Of a stretch of DNA of 64,000 bases, positions 50,484-58,540 are shown piece after piece (position 1 is the first letter of the stretch; each line of letters starts with the position of its first letter). A model generated the notes under the pieces. It had not been told where the DNA came from. It did no database searches and worked only from the letters and a program-made list of their open reading frames with translations. The stretch is from Paenibacillus_T sp033239625 (lineage in GTDB: Bacteria; Bacillota; Bacilli; Paenibacillales; Paenibacillaceae), in contig NZ_BTCK01000019.1 in assembly GCF_033239625.1 (NCBI RefSeq), positions 1 through 64,000 of the forward strand. The letters run 5' to 3'. The position numbers were made by a program, and so were the translations under genes.

Positions 50484-53400
50484 TCAGCGTATAGGACTAT
50501 CCTCAGCTTCCTTCAGCAATGCCAAAACCTCTTCTTCGCTCAGACCTTCAAGCTCCGACGCAAGCTGCTGCTCCAGCAGTTGGTCCAAATGAGAAGACAA
50601 TTGCCGAATCGTAGGGTAATCGAAGAAGTCGCGCAGCGGAAATTCGACGCCGAACATGGATTGTATGCGAGAAACGCACTGAATCGCTTGGATCGAGTTG
50701 CCGCCAAGCTCGAAGAAGCTTTGCGTAATACTGATCGCTTCTTTGCCAAGGAGGTTTCTGTATAGGGAAACTAACGCTTCCTCCGTCAGTGTTCGTTCTT
50801 CTGCAGGCATTACTTCCGCAGCTTGATGCTCACGAGCAAGCTGTACAAGCTTGCTGCGGTCAACCTTGCCGTTAATCGTAAGCGGCAGTCGAGGGAGCGA
50901 TACCCATTGAATCGGAACCATATAGCCGGGCAGGTTGGCGTGCAAGTAAGCGAGGAGGTCGTTAAGCTGGGCATAAGGATGATGGACCGGAACAAAGCAG
51001 GCCTTCAACGACTTATCCCCGCCGTTGCTCTCATCGACGAATACGGCGCACTCGCGAATGCCCGGGAATGCAACGACGACAGCCTCGATCTCCTGCAGCT
51101 CGATTCGATAGCCGCGAATTTTCACTTGGTCATCCATTCGTCCATGATAGTCGAGTTGGCCATCCTGCCTATAACTGCCTAGGTCTCCCGTTCTATACAA
51201 TCTCGAGCCAGGCGGCCCGTATGGGTCTGCGATGAAACGTTCCCGCGTCAAATCCTCTCGGTTCAAATACCCCCGCGCCACGCCAACCCCGCCGATATAT
51301 AACTCTCCCACTACCCCGACCGGCACAGGCCTAAGCTTAGAATCGAGAATGTGGATTCTCATATTGGGAATAGGTCTGCCGATGGTTAAGGGGCCGGTCT
51401 GCCGATCTTCCGCGCTGAAGGAAGCGACGGAGCAGCCAACAACGGTCTCTGTCGGTCCATATTCATTCACGATGACGGTGTTAGGTGCGTATTCCCGCCA
51501 GAAGCTTAGATTGTCTCCGTACAATTGCTCGCCGCCGACAACGATCGTTTCCGCCCAATTCGCCGCTTTATCGCCGGGAAGCATTCGTGACAATATTTCA
51601 AGATGCGCTGGCGTAATCTTTACTAGTCCTAATCCGCTTAATCGTGCAAGCTCATCGACAATGCTCAGCGGATCATCGCCAACAACCAAGTGCAATGCGT
51701 CACCCGAGATTAAGGGAGTGAACAAACTGGTTACGGTCAAATCGAATCCGATCGATGAATGCACAGGTGAACGATTACGATGCTTGCTCCTATAGGCAAG
51801 CGAACACCAGGACAAGTAATTGCGAAGACCATGATGCTCAATCATGACCCCCTTCGGCCTGCCGGTCGAACCGGATGTATAGATGACATAAGCAAGATCC
51901 TTGTCATCGATAAGAATCTTCAAGTTGTCGTGAGGTCCATCTTGCAGCTGGGTCACGTCGACGCGAACGATTTCGTGATTACCTGCCGGAGGATTAAGAC
52001 TCGCGGAGCTTGATGTAAGTACGATCGGACATGCCGAGTCCTCCAGCATATACGCGAGCCGCTCCGGTGGGTATTGCGTTTCTAGAGGCAAATACGCGCC
52101 GCCAGCTTTTAACACGCCGAGAATTCCTATAATCAATTCAGGCGTTCTTTCCATGTAAATCCCGACCAAGGTGTCCGTAGTGACGCCTTTCGCTCTTAAG
52201 CAGTGCGCCAACCGGTTAGCCATCTGATTCAGCTCTCGATAGGTAATCTCTTCTTCGCCGAACATGATCGCAACATGATCAGGCATTTCCGCTGCAGCCT
52301 GTTCGAACCACTCATGGGCATAAAGGCCCACGATCGGCGATTCCGACGGGTTAAAATCCTTTAAAATGCGCTGCTTTTCTTCATCATCCAACCATTCGAG
52401 CTCCTCAATCGGTTGATTGGGATTAGCAATCGCATGAATAATCAACGTCTGGAGACAAGATATGTAACTTTGGGCACTGCCCAAGGACAGATTGCCGCTG
52501 TTATAATGGAGCCGAATGACAGGTCTATGCATGGAATCGATATACTCGAGCTTCAACTCGAATCGATCCGACAGCTCCTGTTCGCTTACGATCATAACGT
52601 TGTATGTTTGTTCCCACTGAGGGTCGACATCTTGAGCATATTCAAACTGAATGGGAATATAGGCCGTCGATTCGTAAAATTTGTCATAAGAAAAGTATTC
52701 TTGGAATTGTTCGAATTCCGACAGATCCGCTTCCAGCTGGGATACGAGATGGTTAAAACGAAGGGATTGGAGGTCATATTTCTTTGTTGGCACACAAGCA
52801 GACAATGGACCGACGATGGAAAGCAGCTCCGCGTAATTTCGCCCCGAAACGACCAGACCGCTATGTTCCTCATATCGTCCTCTAGCACGCCATATCAACG
52901 ATTGCCAGCAAGACCATATGAAAGACTGGCTGCTCCAGCCATTAGCGCGGCACAGCTTATCCATGCTTTGCCACGTTGAGATCGGCAGCGGCAGCTCGAT
53001 TGCCTCGGAGATGAACGATTCCCCTGCCGCCGCAGAGCTCAAGCTCTGTTCGCAGTCATCCATCAGGTTCCGCCAGAACGCTCTTGCATGCATTCCCTCT
53101 ACATCGGAACATAACGTGTTCTTCCACTCCGCGACCATCGCATAGGTTGGCCGATTCGCAATTTCGACTTCGCTCGGACAATCGCCGGCATATTGCTCGA
53201 TAATCGCTTTAGCCAAGACACGCAGCCCCAGCTTATCGGCGTAGAGCGAAGAAATCTCTAATGCGAGGTACCACTTATCCGGTTCTGCGATCATTAATCT
53301 CGAACGAAGAACAGGAGCCCTTGGATCCAGTCGATCCTGCTCTGACGCGGAGAAGATCGCTTCTTGCTTCAGATGCGATAAAGGCGCTTTCATAATTTCG

Positions 53401-53588
53401 AATGAATGTCCCGTTCCTACGGCATATAAAGACAATACGCTGCTTATGCTTGCGGCCAGCCTGTCCGCATTCGGCCTCGCCTGCAATCGTATGACGCATC
53501 GGGATACGAACGAGCAGTTGTTCGATTGCTGCGCTAAGGTATAAATACGCTGTTGATTGGACGACAGATCGATCCAATCCGACATCAT
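50484..53588 (-). CDS. NRPS with degenerate condensation domain, A (Asn-type), PCP
   Basis: The 1034-aa protein has a condensation-superfamily domain (about 1-410) that lacks the catalytic HHxxxDG motif; at the expected place (about residue 113) it reads ISSLYADKLG, without either His. The adenylation domain (about 430-930) has YTSGSTGRPKG and pocket residues D-L-T-K-V-G-E-V-G-(K), Asn-type. The carrier domain (GGNSIQAI, about 964) is intact and there is no epimerase or thioesterase. The acidic C-terminus (LEGLSEEEVLALLKE) looks like a docking tail. With no working condensation it may act as a loading platform where carrier-bound Asn is modified, possibly by the TauD-like enzyme. The start is ATG at 53588 or 53585, after GGGGGG; its promoter is shared with the divergent thioesterase. 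Confidence 0.85.
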   Translation of the reverse strand: MMSDWIDLSSNQQRIYTLAQQSNNCSFVSRCVIRLQARPNADRLAASISSVLSLYAVGTGHSFEIMKAPLSHLKQEAIFSASEQDRLDPRAPVLRSRLMIAEPDKWYLALEISSLYADKLGLRVLAKAIIEQYAGDCPSEVEIANRPTYAMVAEWKNTLCSDVEGMHARAFWRNLMDDCEQSLSSAAAGESFISEAIELPLPISTWQSMDKLCRANGWSSQSFIWSCWQSLIWRARGRYEEHSGLVVSGRNYAELLSIVGPLSACVPTKKYDLQSLRFNHLVSQLEADLSEFEQFQEYFSYDKFYESTAYIPIQFEYAQDVDPQWEQTYNVMIVSEQELSDRFELKLEYIDSMHRPVIRLHYNSGNLSLGSAQSYISCLQTLIIHAIANPNQPIEELEWLDDEEKQRILKDFNPSESPIVGLYAHEWFEQAAAEMPDHVAIMFGEEEITYRELNQMANRLAHCLRAKGVTTDTLVGIYMERTPELIIGILGVLKAGGAYLPLETQYPPERLAYMLEDSACPIVLTSSSASLNPPAGNHEIVRVDVTQLQDGPHDNLKILIDDKDLAYVIYTSGSTGRPKGVMIEHHGLRNYLSWCSLAYRSKHRNRSPVHSSIGFDLTVTSLFTPLISGDALHLVVGDDPLSIVDELARLSGLGLVKITPAHLEILSRMLPGDKAANWAETIVVGGEQLYGDNLSFWREYAPNTVIVNEYGPTETVVGCSVASFSAEDRQTGPLTIGRPIPNMRIHILDSKLRPVPVGVVGELYIGGVGVARGYLNREDLTRERFIADPYGPPGSRLYRTGDLGSYRQDGQLDYHGRMDDQVKIRGYRIELQEIEAVVVAFPGIRECAVFVDESNGGDKSLKACFVPVHHPYAQLNDLLAYLHANLPGYMVPIQWVSLPRLPLTINGKVDRSKLVQLAREHQAAEVMPAEERTLTEEALVSLYRNLLGKEAISITQSFFELGGNSIQAIQCVSRIQSMFGVEFPLRDFFDYPTIRQLSSHLDQLLEQQLASELEGLSEEEVLALLKEAEDSPIR

Positions 53589-53915
53589 CAAATTCCCCCC
53601 AACTATAGTTCGAGTACACTTGCTGAGCAGATCCAGCAGCCTTTCTTAATCAAATTCCGATCGCGACCTCTCTCTTCATAATTTCGACAAATTAATCAAA
53701 AAGTGGTAAATTGCTCACTTAATACTTTTACCTCCCACAATGTTCGTTGTCAATATTTATATTCGTTCACATGGTCCGAAAGTTATTGAACGCTATCCAA
53801 TCGATGTTCGGACCAACCAATCATTTACCAATTATATAACAGTTGTAAATTATATTGATTTCCAAAAAAGAAAAATATAGTATTAAAAAAAGATACTGAC
53901 AGGAGGGGTGGTGCC
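53589..53915. promoter_or_regulatory. Divergent control region with 9-bp inverted repeat
   Basis: This 327-bp AT-rich region separates the Asn NRPS from the thioesterase-led operon and holds no gene. It contains a perfect 9-bp inverted repeat TGGTCCGAA (53772-53780) and TTCGGACCA (53807-53815) with a 26-nt spacer, several AT-rich boxes near 53826-53860, and AGGAGGGG at 53901-53908, the ribosome site of the thioesterase. The spacing of about three helical turns between repeat centres suits a dimer-of-dimers regulator, but none is encoded in the window. Confidence 0.5.
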
Positions 53916-54698
53916 TTGGAGAATAAATGGGTTTCGTCTTCTTATTTGCCTAAACCTGACGCGAAAGCGATCTTGTTTTGTTTGCCTTTCGCCGGTGGCA
54001 GCGCTTCCTTCTACAAAAGGTGGAGCGCATTGCTTCCAGATATCGATGTCGTGGCGATCCAATTGCCCGGCCGAGATGAACGGCTGTTCGAACAACCCTT
54101 CTTGCATGTACATAACCTCATCGAGAGCTTGGCCCCTCAGATCCTTCCTATGCTTGAGCGCCCATTCAGCTTTATGGGGTACAGCATGGGCGGGATTATC
54201 GCCTACGAGCTTGCTTATTATTTACAAAACCTGCATGGACTCTACTCCGAGCACTTGTTCATCGGAGCTTGCCGTTCTCCCCATTCCAACGGCTGGTTAT
54301 CATTACCGCGGTCGTACAGCGATGACGATATCATGACTAAGCTTCGCGATTTGGGCGGAACGCCTAAGGAAATTCTGGAGCAGCCGGAGCTGCTCAACAT
54401 CATACTGCCGACGATTCGAGCCGACTTCATGCTCTGCTCGAACTATAAGCCGCGAGTCAATTTCTTGAAGCTCAGAAGCTCGATTCACGTATTCGGAGGT
54501 ATGCAGGACGCTACTGTAAGCGATCAGGATGCAGCCCAATGGGCAGCCCATACAGACAATCGCTTCGCATACAAGCCATACGAAGGCGGCCATTTCTTCA
54601 TACACGATTACCTCTCTGACATCGTGCAATCCATCCATGTCTCCATGCTCGCAAATGCTCAAAACGATTTGAATAGAAGGAGGGAATTTACATTCTAA
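53916..54698 (+). CDS. Type II thioesterase (proofreading hydrolase)
   Basis: The 260-aa protein is a stand-alone NRPS/PKS-type thioesterase with the nucleophile S90 in MGYSMGG, the FCLPFAGGSASFYKRW start motif, an Asp in the GMQDATVS strand and the C-terminal His in YEGGHFFIHD. Such enzymes free carrier proteins of wrong or stalled acyl groups; this could also release product, as no type I thioesterase is in the window. The start is TTG, with AGGAGG 9 nt upstream. The TAA stop overlaps the next ATG (TAATG), so it is coupled to the fatty acyl-AMP ligase. Confidence 0.9.
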   Translation: MENKWVSSSYLPKPDAKAILFCLPFAGGSASFYKRWSALLPDIDVVAIQLPGRDERLFEQPFLHVHNLIESLAPQILPMLERPFSFMGYSMGGIIAYELAYYLQNLHGLYSEHLFIGACRSPHSNGWLSLPRSYSDDDIMTKLRDLGGTPKEILEQPELLNIILPTIRADFMLCSNYKPRVNFLKLRSSIHVFGGMQDATVSDQDAAQWAAHTDNRFAYKPYEGGHFFIHDYLSDIVQSIHVSMLANAQNDLNRRREFTF

Positions 54699-56497
54699 TG
54701 CTTCAACTACCGCCAACTATCACGCAGGTGCTAGAGGAACGGTTTCACAACCAAGCAAATGATAAGGCTTTCACGTTTATGGACAGCGAAGTTGAAGAAA
54801 CGATTACTTATCAGCAGCTGTTTGAACGCTCTTATTCCGTTGCCCGTACGCTCCGTGAACACGGCGCAGCCGGCGAGCGGGTTATTATCGCTTATAATAG
54901 CAGCTTGGAATACATCTACTCCTTCTTCGGATGTCTGATGGCTGGAGCTATAGCCGTACCTGTATATCCTCCCAGAACGTCTAAGAAGGACGCTCGCTTC
55001 GACTCCATTCTGGATGATTCCGGAGCAGCCATCGTTGTAACATCGCCTAACGTTCTCAACAGCCTGAAGCTCAGAAACTCGGAATACCTGAAGCAGGATA
55101 CGGTCTGGTTAACGCCAACGGTGGATGAGGACGTGCAGCAGCTCGATTCGTTCGATATTCACCCTTGCGAGCCTGACACCTTGGCCTTCCTGCAATACAC
55201 CTCTGGTTCGACCTCTTCTCCCAAAGGCGTCATGGTGACGCACGATAACATCATGACGAATATCCGAATGATGAGAAATACATATCGCTTCCCCGCTGAA
55301 GGGGTATTCGTCAGCTGGCTGCCTTTATTTCATGACATGGGGCTAATCGGAATGATGCTCAGCTCCGCATGCAACGGATTTCACTGCGTCCTGTTATCCC
55401 CTGTTACATTCCTTCAAAGTCCGATCACCTGGCTGAATGCAATTTCGAAGCATAAAGGCAACATCACGGCTGCGCCTAATTTCGCCTATGACCTATGCGC
55501 CAGAAAAATTAAAGAAGAGCAAATCGATGCACTGGATCTATCCGCATTTACGCACGCCTTGTGCGGGGCAGAACCGATCAAGATGTCGACGGCCCGCAAT
55601 TTCATCAATAGGTTTGCCCGTGCAGGCTTCCGCAGCGAAGCATTCTGTCCATCCTACGGTCTTGCCGAAGCTACGCTGATGGTTTCTGGAGCACAATCCG
55701 ACCAAGCGCCGAAGTCGCTTATCGTGCATAAGAAGCCATTGCTCCAGAACAGAATCGTCATCGCCTCTGACGACTTCTTGGCAGGCCCGAATGTAAACGA
55801 GCTGACGGAGCTGGTCAACTGCGGCCCGATCAGCGATGAGCTTAACCTGCAAATCGTTGATCCCGATAGCGGGATCGTATGTCCGCCTGATCGAATAGGG
55901 GAAATCTGGATGGCGGGCGCCGCGGTTGCGCAGGGCTACTGGAATCGCCCCGAGGCTACGGAATCGACCTTCCGCGCTCGAATTGCAGGCGAAGAAGGTG
56001 TCTCGTTCCTCCGGACTGGCGATCTTGGCTTCAAGCAGTCCGGCGAGCTGTTCATTGCAGGAAGGTTGAAGGACATCATAATGATTCGCGGAGAGAACCA
56101 TTATCCGAACGACATCGAATGGAGTGTCGTGCATAGCCACCCCAATCTCAATAAAGATGCCTGCGGAGCGTTCTCGGTTCTGGATGAGCAGCAGGATGAA
56201 CAGCTCGTCGTCGTCGTCGAAATCGAGAAGCAGTTCCGCAAAGAAGATTTACTGCCTGTTGTGAAAGCAGTGCGGGCGATAATAGCGGAGGAGCACTCCC
56301 TTCAGCTCTATGGATTAATTATTTGCAATCCCGGAGGCGTCCCGAAAACAACGAGCGGCAAAATTCAACGAAAGCAATGCAAATCGTTATTCCTAGACCA
56401 AACCCTTCCCGCCCTGCTCGCCGTTATTCGCAATCGAGTGGTTGAGGATTGGGTACAGCCTTCAGCAACTCCTGAACGAGAGAAGGTGAACCCTTGA
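54698..56497 (+). CDS. Fatty acyl-AMP ligase (starter-unit loader)
   Basis: The 599-aa protein is an ANL-superfamily ligase of the FAAL type. It has the P-loop YTSGSTSSPKGVMVTH, VSWLPLFHDMGLIG, YGLAEATLMV, the hinge RTGDLGF and the C-terminal K in TTSGKIQRKQ. The pattern of LPLFHDMGLIGM and YGLAEATL is characteristic of ligases that pass fatty acyl-AMP to an ACP rather than to CoA. It would activate a fatty acid and load the ACP at 58242. GAAGGAGGG precedes the ATG. Its TGA overlaps the TTG start of the dehydrogenase-like gene by 3 nt, completing a coupled block. Confidence 0.88.
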   Translation: MLQLPPTITQVLEERFHNQANDKAFTFMDSEVEETITYQQLFERSYSVARTLREHGAAGERVIIAYNSSLEYIYSFFGCLMAGAIAVPVYPPRTSKKDARFDSILDDSGAAIVVTSPNVLNSLKLRNSEYLKQDTVWLTPTVDEDVQQLDSFDIHPCEPDTLAFLQYTSGSTSSPKGVMVTHDNIMTNIRMMRNTYRFPAEGVFVSWLPLFHDMGLIGMMLSSACNGFHCVLLSPVTFLQSPITWLNAISKHKGNITAAPNFAYDLCARKIKEEQIDALDLSAFTHALCGAEPIKMSTARNFINRFARAGFRSEAFCPSYGLAEATLMVSGAQSDQAPKSLIVHKKPLLQNRIVIASDDFLAGPNVNELTELVNCGPISDELNLQIVDPDSGIVCPPDRIGEIWMAGAAVAQGYWNRPEATESTFRARIAGEEGVSFLRTGDLGFKQSGELFIAGRLKDIIMIRGENHYPNDIEWSVVHSHPNLNKDACGAFSVLDEQQDEQLVVVVEIEKQFRKEDLLPVVKAVRAIIAEEHSLQLYGLIICNPGGVPKTTSGKIQRKQCKSLFLDQTLPALLAVIRNRVVEDWVQPSATPEREKVNP

Positions 56498-58245
56498 GGA
56501 CTCGGCTTCGCCAATACGAAATCGTTGAGCAATTGGAACGGCACCTCGGCGATCCTAACGACTCGGACAACTTGTTCTCCTATCGGAACGTGCTTGAACA
56601 CGATGAAACAGAAACCTACCCGCAAGAGCTGTTCGATGTAATCAATCGTTGGGGGTATCAGCAATATCATATTCCGACATTCGCAGGCGGCAGGCTCGTA
56701 TCGCTGGAGCAGTTGACGGCGCTGAGCAGATCGATCGCGCGGCGGGATCTGACCGTTGCAGTGGCCAATGGCGTCTGCCTGCTCGGCTCCATTCCCGTGT
56801 GGCTAGCAGGTACACAAGAGCAGCAGCAGCTCGTCGCTCGTTTGCTGTCGGAGCATAAGAAGCTGGGATTCGCGCTTTCGGAGAAAGAACACGGGCATGA
56901 TCTGCTGGCCAATGAACTGGCGGCCGTCCGCTCCCAGAGCGATTATGTATTGAATGGGTACAAATGGACCGTCGGTCACGCAACGCGAAGCGATGCGCTA
57001 TCGCTTTATGTCAGAACTTCTCCGGGCGGAGGGCCAAGAGGCCACTCCATGTTATTCATCAACAAGCCGGAGCTTAACGCCGACGAGTACCATCACCTGC
57101 CCAAAATCAAAACGTTAGGCTTGCGCGCTCACGACCTCAGCGGCATTTCATTTGACAACTGTAAGGTTTCTAAAGATACCTTGATCGGCCAAGAAGGCGA
57201 TGGCCTTCTATTAGCTACGCGAAGCACACTCATTACGCGTTCGCTGTGCGCCGGACTTATGCTTGGCGCTGCGGACACCGCTCTGCGTACGACGCTCTCA
57301 TTCGCTAAGGAGAGACAGCTATATGGCAAGAGCCTCTATGAGATCGAGAATGCCCGAGCCATTATGGCGGACGTCCTGCTGGACATCTATATTTGCGATT
57401 GTCTGACAACAGCGACGATGCGCGCTTGGCATTTCAATACCGATCAGATCAGCGTATGGTCGCCGATTGTGAAATATATGGTCCCTACTCTATTGGAATC
57501 TAGTATTCACCGGCTTGTATCGGTTCTCGGTTCGCGCTTCTTTCTGAGAGAGGAATTGCAATGGGGGTTGTTCCAGAAAATTTACCGCGATGTGCCCATT
57601 ATCAATGTATTCGAGGGCGGGTCCCACTCCCAATTGCATGGCGTTGCCTTGCAGTTGAAGCAATTATTTAGAGACAGGCCGCTCGATCAACCGCATGTAC
57701 AGCGCGTAATGAGCCAGATTTTCACGCTGGACGAACCCATTACGGAATTCATCAACCCCGATCGCATCGAGCTTCACAGCCACGGCTTCAACTATGCACT
57801 TCAATTCATCGAGACCACCTTAGCTTCGCTTCCAACAATTGAAACCGAGCATGATCGATCAGCTGAGCTCAATAGCTTGCTTCGGGAGCTGCAGAAGCAA
57901 TATCAAGCGCTTCAAACCGATTTCAATGACGAAGCTCGGCAGTTGAAGGATAAATCCGCTAAACAGCTGCATTACGCCAAACGTTATTTTACTTTGCACA
58001 CCGCAGCGACTTGCTTCTACATGTGGCACTTCAACCGGGACCGCATCGACGCTTTCTTCGAACAAGGATTGTGGCTGGAGAAGGCGCTTCGCAAGCTGTT
58101 GTTCAATGAAACCCTCATCTGTTCGCAGTCCATCGACCTTATTGCACAGCAGCTGGAACGAAGGCTGCTAGATGAACAGTCATTCGGAATCGTGCCTATT
58201 CAATTTGCCAAATCTCTCAAATCGGAAGGAGTTACTTACGCATGA
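56494..58245 (+). CDS. Acyl-CoA/acyl-ACP dehydrogenase-like protein with extended C-terminus
   Basis: The first about 390 residues have acyl-CoA dehydrogenase character: FALSEKEHGHDLLANEL, YVLNGYKWTVGHA, GLRAHDLSGISFDNCKV, a flavin-binding helical part with RSLCAGLMLGAADTALRTT, and VINVFEGGSHSQLHG-like sequence near 365. A further 190 residues (about 395-583) are helical and add to the usual 380-400 aa. In FAAL-ACP starter modules such proteins are thought to desaturate the carrier-bound acyl chain at the alpha,beta position; that is inferred here. The start is TTG, overlapping the ligase stop (TTGA), with AAGGTG upstream. The stop overlaps the ACP ATG (ATGA). Confidence 0.82.
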   Translation: MRTRLRQYEIVEQLERHLGDPNDSDNLFSYRNVLEHDETETYPQELFDVINRWGYQQYHIPTFAGGRLVSLEQLTALSRSIARRDLTVAVANGVCLLGSIPVWLAGTQEQQQLVARLLSEHKKLGFALSEKEHGHDLLANELAAVRSQSDYVLNGYKWTVGHATRSDALSLYVRTSPGGGPRGHSMLFINKPELNADEYHHLPKIKTLGLRAHDLSGISFDNCKVSKDTLIGQEGDGLLLATRSTLITRSLCAGLMLGAADTALRTTLSFAKERQLYGKSLYEIENARAIMADVLLDIYICDCLTTATMRAWHFNTDQISVWSPIVKYMVPTLLESSIHRLVSVLGSRFFLREELQWGLFQKIYRDVPIINVFEGGSHSQLHGVALQLKQLFRDRPLDQPHVQRVMSQIFTLDEPITEFINPDRIELHSHGFNYALQFIETTLASLPTIETEHDRSAELNSLLRELQKQYQALQTDFNDEARQLKDKSAKQLHYAKRYFTLHTAATCFYMWHFNRDRIDAFFEQGLWLEKALRKLLFNETLICSQSIDLIAQQLERRLLDEQSFGIVPIQFAKSLKSEGVTYA

Positions 58246-58523
58246 CGAATCCGTCTATGAGCCGCCTCAGCTTAACGAGCGAAGAGATAACGAGCTGGAT
58301 TACAACCCAGATCGCCCAGATTACGAATCTGGATGAGGACGAAATCAATCCGAACGATCCTTTCACCAACTTCGGGATCGACTCTATGCATGTCATCACC
58401 TTTGTTGGCGATTTGGAGGACTGGCTCGGCATTCCAATACAAGCGACCTTGCTCTGGGATTATCCAACCATTCACGCCGTGACCGAACATTTATCGCAAA
58501 GGCTTCTCGCAACTAACGAATAG
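58242..58523 (+). CDS. Acyl carrier protein for the starter unit
   Basis: The 93-aa protein is a carrier with FGIDSMHVITF, S48 being the phosphopantetheine site, and a good helix pattern before and after (EITSWITTQIAQITNL; LEDWLGIPI). Its gene overlaps the dehydrogenase stop by 4 nt and lies 17 nt before the PKS start. The gene order FAAL, dehydrogenase, ACP, KS strongly suggests it holds the fatty acyl starter during desaturation and delivers it to the ketosynthase. Confidence 0.9.
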   Translation: MTNPSMSRLSLTSEEITSWITTQIAQITNLDEDEINPNDPFTNFGIDSMHVITFVGDLEDWLGIPIQATLLWDYPTIHAVTEHLSQRLLATNE

Positions 58524-58540
58524 TTTCTGGGGGAGGAATT

